Source: JACKII01 sp963807085
Lineage (GTDB): Bacteria > Pseudomonadota > Alphaproteobacteria > Bin95
Length of the DNA: 64,000 nt
Assembly: GCA_963807085.1 (NCBI GenBank)
Contig: CAWEBB010000035.1
Coordinates: 28,329-92,328, forward strand
Direction of reading: 5' to 3'
This document shows, piece after piece, positions 9,410 through 18,871 of the stretch. Made by a program: the position numbers and the translations under genes. The first letter of the stretch is position 1. Every line of letters starts with the position of its first letter. The notes beneath the pieces were generated by a model. That model was not told the DNA's origin and made no database searches. It saw only the letters and a program-made list of their open reading frames with translations.

Positions 9410-10209
9410 GCGACGCCTCCGCGGGCGTAGCGCTTCAACTGAGACGGTCGGACCGGCGCGTCCTTTCTCCGTCGCGGCGGCGCGGGGCGCGCAGCCGTTG
9501 CAGCCCGGGATGCGAGCGCCCTGAGTTCGATCGCAGAGTCCCTGTCGACAAAGCCCGACGCGGCGACGGTCTCAGCCTCCGCGGCGATGCTCGGAGCAAG
9601 GGGTCCCTGAGCAGCGGCGGCACGCACTGCCTTGGCGCGCTCATCGAAACTTCCCCGCAGCTTGGCGTAAACCGCGGCCGCCTGCACCCGCACGGCTGGC
9701 ACTTCCGAAGCGAGGGCCAATCGTAGTGCCGGCAGCATCTCCCGTCGGTAGCTCAGCGAGATCGCCGCGATCGCCTCCTGCTGCCGTTGCAGAGTGCCTG
9801 ATGCGAAAACCTTAGCAAAGGGAACCAGCACCTGCCCGCCTGCACGGCGACGGCGACCCTGCAGGATCTCCGCATGCAGAAGTTCTTCTGCGCGGGGTGG
9901 CGCCGCTGCCTTTCTCGCAGGATATGCCTTCGCCGATACCTTGTTGCCGCGACCGAGATCGACGATCAGCACCACGAGGCCACCGACCGGGCCAAGCAGC
10001 AGGCCCAGCAGCAGCGAATTCGACGTCCGCATCCGCTCGTGCGGCCAAACCGCAAGCGCGATGCCACCGACCACGACGATCACGGCGACATGATGTACCA
10101 GGGTCGCCGATGTGGAGAGGTCGCCCGCGACCCACAGCCTCATCAGCACAAGATCGGCCACGGCAAGGGCGGCCGACACGGGCTGCACATGGAGAATTGA
10201 TCGGATCAT
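9406..10209 (-). CDS. pelE: PelE-like membrane protein
   Basis: A 267-residue protein with two or three N-terminal membrane segments (about residues 10-30, 38-58 and 65-85), then a basic soluble region with alpha-helical, repeat-like character (RYRREMLPALRLALAS-like helices) and a Lys/Arg/Pro-rich tail. PelE of the Pel synthase complex has two membrane helices and a TPR-like cytoplasmic part, and its operon position is between PelD and PelF, exactly as here. Sequence similarity by eye is weak, so the name rests on position and architecture. Both ends overlap neighbours by 4 bp. Confidence 0.6.
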   Translation of the reverse strand: MIRSILHVQPVSAALAVADLVLMRLWVAGDLSTSATLVHHVAVIVVVGGIALAVWPHERMRTSNSLLLGLLLGPVGGLVVLIVDLGRGNKVSAKAYPARKAAAPPRAEELLHAEILQGRRRRAGGQVLVPFAKVFASGTLQRQQEAIAAISLSYRREMLPALRLALASEVPAVRVQAAAVYAKLRGSFDERAKAVRAAAAQGPLAPSIAAEAETVAASGFVDRDSAIELRALASRAATAARPAPPRRRKDAPVRPSQLKRYARGGVA

Positions 10210-11178
10210 TGCGAGATCTGCTCAAGATCCAAAGCGCCAGTCGGTCTGAGATAGATTGGTGGGCCGAAGCCAGAGAACGCCAGCGCAGCCGCTAGCGCGA
10301 TGGTGCGGGTGACAGCTTTGGACGACAGGGCCGGTGTGGCGCTTTGCTCCTCGCCAGCCGCGGAGTCGCCGAAGCCTCCCGTGACGGCCGCGCTCGGGCG
10401 CGACGTCATCGTCACTAAAAAGCCGTCGTCTCCGACGCCGACGGCGACCTCGGTGCCCTCGTCAACTGCCGTATTAGTGGTTCGTCCATCCGATACCAGC
10501 CAGCGCAGCTTCTCAACTTCCGGTGCCGTCAATTGGGGTGCAGCGCCAATGCGCACCGGCGCGCCAGCGCCGACATAAAACGCTGCCCCGGCGAAACCAA
10601 GCGCCGCTACTGCCTCCGTGAACCTGGCCTCGAACGTCTCGGCGTCGGCCTTTGCCAGCACCGACAGCGCTGCCAAGCCTGCCTCTGCGTCGTCTGGGTT
10701 CGCGGTGGCGATCTGCAACTCCAGCGCGGCGACGTCACTGTCCATCCGGTCTACTTCGGCGGCCAGATCCTCGCTCATCCGCTTAAGTCGAGCATTCTCG
10801 CGCCTAAGCTCGACCTCCAGTCGGATCTGTCCCTGGCGGAACGAGCCGATAATGATTGCCATGAGAAGCCATTCCACCGGAAGGATGGCGAGGTCGACGT
10901 AATGGGCGGTGATGTCGACGCCAGCAGGCCGTGGCGACCATTCCATCAGCAGCGCTGCCGCTGCCGCGGTCGACACGCCTACATAGAGTGCCGCCCTGCA
11001 CGGCGGCCAGGATCACGAAGATCCAAAACGGATGGATTGACAGGGCCGCGTAGAACCCCTCCCCAAAGAACAGCGGCTCTGCCGCCCGTGCCACGAGCAG
11101 CAAGACCACGGCGCCGAGCAGGCCGCGAAGGAACGGCTCGTGTTCAGTTGGGGAATAGGGCTCCGCTCCAACAGTCAT
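10206..11178 (-). pseudogene. pelD: PelD-like membrane/GAF protein, one frameshift, no GGDEF part
   Basis: Two frames make one protein. From ATG 11178 the first runs through membrane segments (LLGAVVLLLVARAAEPLFFG, then IHPFWIFVILAAVQGG). After a one-base discrepancy near 10988 the second continues with LYVGVSTAAAAALLMEW and PVEWLLMAIIIGSFRQGQI, a coiled-coil linker, and a GAF-like domain. In classical PelD, membrane helices and GAF are followed by a degenerate GGDEF domain with an RxxD site that binds c-di-GMP. Here the protein ends soon after the GAF region with a hydrophobic tail. It overlaps the OPX gene stop (ATGA). Confidence 0.65.
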
Positions 11179-12836
11179 CGGACCGGCAATCTCGTTAGGT
11201 GCGACGACACCGGAACGAGGATATCACGCGGACGGTTTAGATCGACCTCAGCAGCCGCCGGCACCTCCACGGCCCTGCTGCGGTCGTCGGTCGTCGCGAT
11301 CGTAACAAGATCGCCCGGCCGGACCGGTGTCTCTGGCGCCGCGACGAAGCGCTCAACGCCGTGGGGTTCCGGACGCTGGATCGTCACGGTGAAGATCTGC
11401 TCGTCCCCACAATTCCTCGTCTCGAGTTGGGCCCGTACGCTACGCAACTGCTCGCGCACCGAGGAACGTTCCATGGCGCTATCCCGCGCCGCCATTGCTA
11501 GCCTGTTGCGTCGCTCGGCCTGACGCACCACCGCCTCGTGCCGAACAAGCCGCAGTTCGGCTGTGAGGTTCAGGAGCGCGTCGCGGCGTTCGAGCACGGT
11601 GCGCTCCATCGCCATCATCCGCTCCTTGGCCACTGCGACCCTGTCGTCGGTCGTAACGCGCTGATTCAGTCGCTTTGAAACCGTCTCATAGCGCTCGACG
11701 AGGTAGGCTAGCTGCTCTTGGGCTACCTCGATATGCTCCTGCGCCGCTGAGATCCGGGCGACCAGGTCGTCAATCCGATCCGCACTGCGGTCATGGCGGG
11801 CCTTCTCCTCGGCGATCTCGGCGAGGAGAACGCCGCGCTCCGTCTTTACCCGGTCGGCACTGATCGCTTCCGCGAGGGCGTCCCAGGATTTGGCATTGGT
11901 GGCAAGCTCCGTGTCGTCGGCAAGCGCAGCGTCGATCCGAACTCGCTCGAGCATCAGACCTGCGGCAAGAGCGTCCAACTCCTGTTCGCGGGCGCGCAGG
12001 GCAGACACCTGTATCGGTGACAGAAGCTCAGCCGCCTCGATCACCCCCGCCTGGGCGAGCACACGCTCCACCGTCAGGCCCGGCGAGTAGGCATGCGTTC
12101 CGGGCGCTCTCACCATGCCGCGAACCAGGACCGGAGGTCGCGACGCGAACGCGGCGCTGACGCTTCCGTTCAGCCGCAGACGCTCGCTCGCCGCGCGTGC
12201 CACCAGCGTCTCGACGCAGGGAAGGCCGCGGTTGATAACGTCAACATGGCCGATCGCCGGCAACGACACCGCGCCATTTGCACCGACCTCATAGGACCCG
12301 GAAAGGTCGAGCCGCTCAAAGACGATGCTCTCGCTTCTCGAGACGCCGTCTGCGGACGGCGCCGCGGCCAGCGCGCTTTGCTCGAAGAACCGCAGGGCCA
12401 GGCGATCGCCGAGAACCACCACGTCGGCCCCGCCCGTTCCCTGGTCGCACAGCGCGACACTCTGGGCATTGGGGGCCTCCGATGGCGTCGGAGCCAAAGC
12501 GGCGACAGCACCCGGTGCCTCCGCACTCTGTTCGCCGCCCTGTGCACTGCGCTCAAGGCCATCGCTACCGGCTGGTGCCTGGTTGGCGATAACCTCGCCC
12601 ACCGGAGACCCGCTGCTTGCGCCGTCCTCCGTGCTCAGCCGGCTTTGGATAAAAGCCGTCACCTTGTCCCCGCCTGCGGCGGCGAGCAACTCCAAGCGAC
12701 TAATCACGGCCGACGCGGGTTCGACGATGACTACAGCCCCGTATTCAGAAACAGCCTTATCGGTTGCGATAGCGGCCAAGCCGACCCCCACCAGGGCCGT
12801 GGTGCCAAAGATCCGACCAAAACCTCGCCAGGACAT
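11175..12836 (-). CDS. OPX-type polysaccharide export protein (ExoF-like, with long coiled coil)
   Basis: A 553-residue periplasmic or outer-membrane export protein. After an N-terminal hydrophobic segment and a Ser/Ala/Pro-rich region comes a poly-export domain (SGSYEVGANGAVSLPAIGHV, near residue 190) and an SLBB-like domain (VLVRGMVRAPGTHAYSPGLT). A long charged coiled coil follows (about residues 270-480), then a final beta domain with PVRPGDLVTIATT. This resembles ExoF and other OPX proteins of Wzy- or ABC-type polysaccharide export, not PelB or PelC. ATG 12836 has AAGGGA 8 bp upstream; a longer frame to 12914 has no site. It heads the run that ends in pelG, each gene overlapping the next. 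Confidence 0.85.
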   Translation of the reverse strand: MSWRGFGRIFGTTALVGVGLAAIATDKAVSEYGAVVIVEPASAVISRLELLAAAGGDKVTAFIQSRLSTEDGASSGSPVGEVIANQAPAGSDGLERSAQGGEQSAEAPGAVAALAPTPSEAPNAQSVALCDQGTGGADVVVLGDRLALRFFEQSALAAAPSADGVSRSESIVFERLDLSGSYEVGANGAVSLPAIGHVDVINRGLPCVETLVARAASERLRLNGSVSAAFASRPPVLVRGMVRAPGTHAYSPGLTVERVLAQAGVIEAAELLSPIQVSALRAREQELDALAAGLMLERVRIDAALADDTELATNAKSWDALAEAISADRVKTERGVLLAEIAEEKARHDRSADRIDDLVARISAAQEHIEVAQEQLAYLVERYETVSKRLNQRVTTDDRVAVAKERMMAMERTVLERRDALLNLTAELRLVRHEAVVRQAERRNRLAMAARDSAMERSSVREQLRSVRAQLETRNCGDEQIFTVTIQRPEPHGVERFVAAPETPVRPGDLVTIATTDDRSRAVEVPAAAEVDLNRPRDILVPVSSHLTRLPVR

Positions 12837-13060
12837 GTGCATTCCCTTCAAAAAACGGAGAAACAAACCGTGAATTTGACCGCGGGAATTTGACCCCCGA
12901 TTTGCCTCTTTCAAGATTGGTTAACATTACCTTAAAATACCCCTCGGCTCAACGTCACGGCTGGATCAGGGAGCGTCGCATTGGTATTGGTCAGAACCTA
13001 CCTGAAAGTAGTATGTTTCGAAGTGGCGGCACTGCGTGCTGCGGGCGCCGATTGTTCCTA
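12837..13060. promoter_or_regulatory. Divergent intergenic region of the Pel-like locus
   Basis: About 220 bp separate the OPX gene (minus) and the PelA-like gene (plus), so promoters for both runs should lie here. It is more AT-rich than the surroundings (TTAACATTACCTTAAAATA at about 12921-12939). A dyad CTAC-CTGAAA-GTAG lies at 12998-13011, about 50 bp before the PelA-like start, and could be an operator. No factor can be named from sequence alone. Confidence 0.45.
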
Positions 13061-15344
13061 ATGCGCTATGTGCTGGTCAGTGTTTTGTCTCTTGTGGCCG
13101 TCTCTCTTGTGGCCGTCGTTCTGCTGCTTGTACCGGGAGTTGCCACCGCAGCTTGCCGCGACGCTGCCGAGATCCCGCGTACGATCCTCGCGCTCTATGA
13201 CGGCACGCGCGTTTCTGCGCCGCGGTACACCGCCATTCACCATTACGCCGAGATGCCGCTCAACCATTTCGGCTATCGCCTCGTCTACCATGATATCTCA
13301 ACTGGCGTACCGACGTTGCCTGACGCTCCGCTGGCTGCCACGATCTCATGGTTCGGCGCGCCAGTGGGCGACCCAATCGGCTTCGCCACATGGCGCGTCG
13401 GATTTACGGACAGCTGCGGCGGGGTCCCGGCGGCGATCGTGTTTGGCCATACCGGACTTACCAAGGCCGTTGCGACCTCCAAGGCCGGAGCCGCCTATCT
13501 GAGAAGTTTCGGCGTGGAGCAAGTCGATGGAGAGATTTCGATCGGCCCCCTCTCTTCGGTCGCATCGCTCGATCCTGCAATCGTCGGATTCGAGGCGGCG
13601 TTCGAGATCACGACTGGACCATATGCACTAATCACTGCCACGGACCCCGCCGAAAGTCACCTCCGGCTGCTGAGCGGCGATGCTGCGATCGACCTCATGG
13701 TTCTGTCCTCGCGTGCGGTCTACGCGCACAATAGCGCTCTGGTCAGAGATGATCCGCGCGGCGGCCCGCTTTGGACCGTCGATCCGTTCAAGCTCTTTGC
13801 ACACGCGCTCGACGGAATGCCTTGGCCCATCCCCGATACCACCACACTTAGCGGCCGGCGGATGTTCTTCGCAACTTTGACGTCTGATGGATGGTTGACG
13901 CAACTGCCGGCGCTGCAGTTCGGCGACCGCCCGCCACTGGCGTCCGAGGTCTTAGAGCGCGACTTGATTTCGCAATATCCAAGTCTCCCGTTTAGCGTCG
14001 CTTTGCTCGCGGGCGACCTTGACCCTGGCATCGCAGGGCCTGTTGCTTCGCGCGGCCGCGAGGTCGCGGCCCATCTGTTACAACTTCCGCAGGTGCAGTC
14101 GGCGACCACCGGCTTAACGATGATCCTGAACTCGGGGCTTCTTTGCCGGAGTATGATGCTGCGGCCGAAGCTGCTGCGCTCGCGGCCGGCGCAGCGCAAA
14201 GCGGCAGCGGCGGCGTCTTATTTTCCGCCGTACAAAATCTGGGCGACGCGTTTTCCGAACCTACTACCTCGGCGCTCGACATTACGCCGAGCGCACCGCG
14301 CAAATACACCAGCGTGCCCTTTGACCTTGCCGCCGAAACCGGCGGCGCAATCGAACGCGTCGCCGAACTGGCGCCTGCCGATCGCGCACCGCAGCTCTTC
14401 GTCTGGGGCGGCAATGCGATGCCGTTTTCCGGTGCCATCGCCGCGACGCGCGACGCCGGTGCCTGGAACATTGGCGGCGGCGGCGGTCTGGCTACGAATA
14501 CGATGCCGTCACTCTCGAACTTTTGGCCGCTCGGCCTCGAGACCCCTGGCGGCCTCCAAGTTTACGACGCCCTGAGCGGCGACGCCCTCTACACAGATTT
14601 CTGGACCGGCAACCTAATTGGCTTCCAAGCCCTTGCGCAAACCCTCAAACGCACCGAATCCCCGCGCCGGCTCAAGCCGTATCATGTGTCGTTCGCTGCC
14701 CGCTCGGCGCTCTCCTTCTCCAGCCTGCAAAGCGTTCGCCGCAACCTCGATACTAGCACGCGCGGCAGAGATTGCCCCGGTTCGCGCCTTCCGGTATGCA
14801 GAGACGGTTGCTGGTTTTCAGGAGTTCCGCGCTATTGCCGATGAAAGCGGCCGCACTTGGCGTATCAAGGACCGTGGCGGACTGCATACGGTCCGCTTCG
14901 ATACCGCCGCAGCTCTTGCGCTCGACCTCGCCGAAAGTGACGGTGTGATCGGCGCACGTCGCCATAATGGCTCTCTTTACGTGGGGCTCGATCCGAGCAA
15001 CGAGTCCCCGCGAATCACACTCGCCGACAGCACCACGCCGGCCGGCATGGTCGCGGTGGGTTCCTCGCCGGCGCTGATTTGAGGCACGCGCCGAAGTTTT
15101 GGCCTTCACGCGCGAAGACTGCGCTGTCCGAGCCACTTTGCTCGGCTTCGGGGTCGCGGACACAGAGTGGCTCGCCGCGCCCGGCCTGACCTACGAGGTT
15201 ACGCTCTACGAAGAGGACGGCACCACCCCAAGGCATTCGCAGCAACTAGCCGCCGGGCCCGACGGTCACATGGCAGTGGACCTTCCACTGCCGCCCGGCA
15301 CTCCTGCCAAAATGGCCATCACCACCCCCTGTCCGCAAGGTTAG
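13061..15344 (+). pseudogene. pelA: PelA-like protein (Rossmann-like plus deacetylase-type domains), three frameshifts
   Basis: The segments join into one exported protein. A signal peptide (ATG 13061, cleavage near TAA/CRD) is followed by a PelA-type domain (TILALYDGTRVSAP, YAEMPLNHFGYRLVYHD), then PSLPFSVALLAGDLDPGIAG, the start of the deacetylase-like domain. In the next frame come LFVWGGNAMPFSGAIAATRD, LYTDFWTGNLIGFQALAQT and SPRRLKPYHVSF, all typical of the PelA C-terminal half. Frame changes lie at about 14117 (one A missing from TTAAACG), 14755 and 15081 (one extra T). The GH114 domain that starts classical PelA is encoded separately at 16704-17853. The histidine motif (SHTYSHP in PelA) expected after LPQVQ is not present. 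Confidence 0.72.
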
Positions 15345-15351
15345 CACCACG

Positions 15352-16707
15352 ATGCGGCGCTATGCTTTCGCTCTCTTCGCCGTCTGTATCTTCGCCATCT
15401 ACGCCATCTTCCTATTAAAACCTGACGCGGCAACCAAGCTCGAGGCCGAGCTTTCCCGCATGGCCCCGGACGAGGCCCTGGCGCAGCTTGATGCGCGTAC
15501 GGGTGACATCGCCGATACCGAGAACCTGCAGCTGATGCACGCCCGGCTGGCCGCGGCGGCAGGCAAATTCGAGACCGCTCAAACCGCCTACCGCCAAGTC
15601 ATCGACATGGGCGCCCCGACTCCACAGGTGCTCGACGAGCTTGCCGAAGTCGCCGCGCTGGCCGGGGATCTTGCTGGGGCCGCCAGTCTTAAGGCTCGTG
15701 CCCAGGCGCTTCACCCCGATGCCGAACGGCGGCAGACACTTGGCTACTGGTACCGCCTGCTCGGCGACGACGTCGGAGAGACCGAGCTGCTGTCGGCAAC
15801 GCTGCCGCGCCGCCTGACGCCGTTTGAGCGCGAGCGTCTGGCCGGGCTTTACCTCGCTGCCGGCAAAGTCGATGCCTACCGCGACATGCTCACGGCGATG
15901 TCAGAGTCCAGTAGTGGCGACGCGCTTTCCGCACGCCGGCAGCTCCTCGAACTCAGTATCGAGGCGGGTGAGCCGGAGGTGGCGCTCCAGCAAGCGCTAG
16001 ACTGGCTCGCTGCCGCGCCGGACGACGGCGATGGCCTCGAGGCAAGCCTGAGGACGCTCCTCGGACGTGGCGCACTCGATGCGGCGGTGGCGTTGTCCCT
16101 GCGCGCGAGCGAGATCAACCCGCAGTTCGGCGCCGTCACGGCAACGATATTCATCGGCGCCGGCCACGGCGGCGTCGGCCGCCGCCTGCTGACGCTGTGG
16201 CTCGCAGACGATCCCGCCCTCGACGACAAGGACTGGCAGGTGCTCATCCGGACCACCGAGCAGACCGGCGACCTGACCGCACTGCGGCGCGCCCTTGCCC
16301 GAGGCGGGAGCGGGAATGCAGCGTCCGATGACGTGCCGCCGCCGGCCGCCGCCTTTCTACAAATTCTGCGCTACCAGGGCGCTCGCGCCCTGCTTCCCTA
16401 CCATAGTATGATGAATGGCAAGGTATTCGAGGACGTGCCCCTGATCGGAGCGGCCTGGTACGGCTGGCACCGGCAACCGCAAGAGACGTACGGCTACCTG
16501 CTGTCCGCAGCGGCGGGGCCTCTTACCGACTGGGACCGCGCAATTTGGATGTCGGTTGCCGGTGACCTGCGCGGCACGCCGCTCTATCGGGAGCTGTTGG
16601 CCGGTGCGCCGGACGATGCCGGCCTACGCGACCTCCTCCACCGCGGAATCCGCCCACCAGTGCCTACTGCTTCTCGCATTGGGCAACCGGCGGCCACAAG
16701 CGATTAA
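15352..16707 (+). CDS. TPR-repeat protein, membrane-anchored, PelB N-terminal-like
   Basis: A 451-residue protein with an N-terminal membrane anchor (residues 4-22, ending IYAIFLLKP) and tetratricopeptide-like helical pairs over most of its length (for example LMHARLAAAAGKFETAQTAY, AALAGDLAGAASLKARAQAL). It begins 8 bp after the PelA-like gene and converges, with a 4-bp overlap, on the GH114 gene. In classical Pel systems the TPR region is the periplasmic part of PelB, which then forms a 16-strand porin; no porin-like C-terminus is visible here. The assignment as a PelB scaffold counterpart is inference from context. Confidence 0.6.
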   Translation: MRRYAFALFAVCIFAIYAIFLLKPDAATKLEAELSRMAPDEALAQLDARTGDIADTENLQLMHARLAAAAGKFETAQTAYRQVIDMGAPTPQVLDELAEVAALAGDLAGAASLKARAQALHPDAERRQTLGYWYRLLGDDVGETELLSATLPRRLTPFERERLAGLYLAAGKVDAYRDMLTAMSESSSGDALSARRQLLELSIEAGEPEVALQQALDWLAAAPDDGDGLEASLRTLLGRGALDAAVALSLRASEINPQFGAVTATIFIGAGHGGVGRRLLTLWLADDPALDDKDWQVLIRTTEQTGDLTALRRALARGGSGNAASDDVPPPAAAFLQILRYQGARALLPYHSMMNGKVFEDVPLIGAAWYGWHRQPQETYGYLLSAAAGPLTDWDRAIWMSVAGDLRGTPLYRELLAGAPDDAGLRDLLHRGIRPPVPTASRIGQPAATSD

Positions 16708-17853
16708 AGCTGTCGTCCCCGGCAATATAGGGATAAACTGGCGCTCTGGGCGTCTTTCGCAAGAGTCTGACGCAGGTTGTCAATATCCTCCGTGCCGTAT
16801 CGCGGCACCACGTCCAGGGTTAAAACCTTCAGGCCGTAGTCGAGGAAATCAGTCTTCAGCGCAACGCGGGTGTCGGGTGATGCCGTCGGCGACAGGACGT
16901 TCTCGACCATGATTGCATCGATAGCTTCGAGGTAGCGGTCGAATAACGGCCTGGCGCCGTTGCCCGTCGCTGCCTCGGCCGCGTCGTGCCCGATAAAGAC
17001 GCCGTTGTTTGCGAAGACGAAGCCGTTGCAGTCCCATTCCCGGACGCGTTCGGCGATTGCGATCACCAACTCCATCATCGCCCGGGCCAAGCTAGGCGCG
17101 TCCTGCGGCCCCTCCGGCCGCTCCGACTGCGGCCAGCGCAAGTTGGTATCTTTTGCGAGGGAATAGTAGTGCAGGACGTCGTCCAGAAATAGCCCGTTGA
17201 CGCCCGACGCCATCAGCCGATCGAACTCGAGCCAATATCACGTCGCGCCAGGCTGGCACCCAATAGGCCGCCAGGTAATTGCCGTGACCAGCATGGGGGC
17301 CGTACCATTGCGGCAGCGCCACATTTTCGTCCGGCACACTCCGTCTCATAAAGTCGATCCAGTAGTCGCGATAGTTCTCAATCTCGCTGACGTTCAGATA
17401 GCCCAGCACTGGACGCTCTCCACCGTGTGAGATCATGGCGATTTCGTCGGGGGTGAAGAATACTTCTCGTCCGGTTTCGCTGTGGAGCGCGCCTACCTTC
17501 GCCACTTCGATGATAAGGAGCCCATGCGGCTGCTCGGCCAGGCCCTCAGCCGTATAGCCTTCGCCCCAGTACTGCACCCCGAAACCGTCGGCCAAGGCCC
17601 GGGTAAGACGCATAAAGCGCTGGCGGTTGGCGCTCGGTCCGCATGGCATCCGTGAAGGCTCCAGCTTGTCCGCAACCGTTGGTTTTTCAACCGCTGCAGC
17701 CTCAGGGGCAGCGGCTCCCGTTGGCACTTCTTGGACCGCGGCGGCCGCGGCCTCTTGCGCGCCCGCGTCTCCGAACAGCAACACCGCGCCAGCAAACAGC
17801 GCAAACACCCAAATCACCAGCCCCATCGTCGCCGTCTGCTTCTCAATCGTCAT
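16704..17853 (-). pseudogene. GH114 endo-alpha-1,4-polygalactosaminidase-type glycosidase, one frameshift
   Basis: A membrane-anchored or secreted glycosidase related to the hydrolase domain of PelA. From ATG 17853 (AAAGGAGGG 5 bp upstream) a membrane segment and an Ala/Pro/Glu linker are followed by VQYWGEGYTAEGLAEQPHGL and GYLNVSEIENYRDYW, with the conserved Glu. After a frame change near 17210 come FDRLMASGVNGLFLDDV, with the DD motif, and TRVALKTDFLDYGLKVLTLD. Together they cover a full GH114 TIM barrel. It probably trims or processes the GalNAc-rich polymer made by the locus. The frame change looks like a one-base indel. Confidence 0.78.
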
Positions 17854-18533
17854 GTTGCCCTCCTTTAACGGAACTTGTACCGAACGTCACGGATTTTTAC
17901 TCTTAAGAGATTCTCACGGGCAGCAAACCATGGTTCACGAGGGGCGAAGGAGATTAACCCCTGGCAAGCCCGTCCCTCAGCACACCGACGATGATGCCAA
18001 TGCCCTCCGCCTGCTGGCAAAGCGGTCTCGTCGCCCGCGCCACATTTGCCGACCGAGCTGGCCCTGGTTTTATGGATAGTTCGGCCGCCTGGCTAGGATG
18101 TATTCCGCTGTCCTTTACCTCCTGATCTGGAGGGATACACCTTCGGGCGCTGTCCGATTTTCTCCGGGACGAGTTCAGCGTATAGCAGGCCCGTATGGCG
18201 GCCTTGATCTCGGCCTAACCCACCTCGACCACCGGCGCGGCACCCGCATCAACAATCCTGCGGCAAAGGTCCGCAGCCGCCAGCAGGTTGAGGACGACGC
18301 TTGCACGCTCACATCCAGAGACACTACTCCGGTCAAGCAGATCGGATGGTTTCCTTGCCGTTCAATCTGCCTTTTCGAGCTTCGGCAGAACCTTTTCCAG
18401 GCGCTCCAGACCGCGTTCCAGCCTTGGCAGGATCACGTCCAGCCGTTGCAGCTGGCTGGGGCTCCGGATGCCAAGTGGCGGTGTCCGAGGAATTCGCCGG
18501 GAAGGCTTTCCGGAAATCCGGCGGTAAGGCTGG
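17854..18533. other. Gene-poor stretch between GH114 and the repeat island
   Basis: No convincing gene is seen. A minus-strand frame around 18362-18460 has a short heptad-like run (LQRLDVILPRLERGLERLEK) that may be a gene remnant, but it has no recognisable family. The left end of the 3.8-kb direct repeat begins at 18534. Confidence 0.5.
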
Positions 18534-18680
18534 CAGGGCCGCGAGCTTGCCCTGAACTCGCGGCCGGTCAAAGCGGCCGCTATCGACTGCCGCCACTGTC
18601 ATAGCCCCGGTACTCAAGCCGCCTATGGAGGTACCGGTATTCTCGGAGCGGGTGAAGAGGACACCCGCGACATTGCCGAG
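18534..18680 (-). pseudogene. glmS: glmS 5' fragment (copy A)
   Basis: The minus strand contains RRLEYRGYDSGG and, one frame over, VDSGRFDRPRVQGKLAAL, the diagnostic N-terminal block of glucosamine-6-phosphate synthase. It is cut at 18534, exactly where the long direct repeat ends. The other copy continues further. It lies downstream of the RTX gene in the same orientation. Confidence 0.6.
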
Positions 18681-18792
18681 CCTCAGTGCCAGCCCTGCCG
18701 TCGTGGAACATGCATTGGCCCTCCCGGACGCCGTCGGAGCCGAATTTCATGACGGTCGATCCGGAGGTCAACTATTGCAAGCTCACAATTGC

Positions 18793-18871
18793 AGCAGGTC
18801 CCGATCCAAATGGATCGGGACCTGCTCCAAATTTGAGAATGAGAGCATCTTACCCCGTCGGCCGATGCTCT
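18793..18871. repeat. Palindromic repeat element overlapping the RTX stop codon (copy A)
   Basis: A perfect palindrome with 16-bp arms (18793-18808 and 18811-18826; core CCCGATCCAAATGGATCGGG) is followed by AGAGCATC...GATGCTCT (18842-18871). On the minus strand the RTX stop codon is the TAG of TAGAGCATCG, the element's outer end. Related elements lie at 26795, 47725 and 48207. It could act as a transcription terminator or mRNA 3' end. Confidence 0.7.

Noticed and set aside
18098..18604. 168-codon plus-strand frame before the repeat island
   Set aside because: Composition is unlike the neighbours, it has no motif or ribosome binding site, and it extends into the antisense of the glmS fragment.
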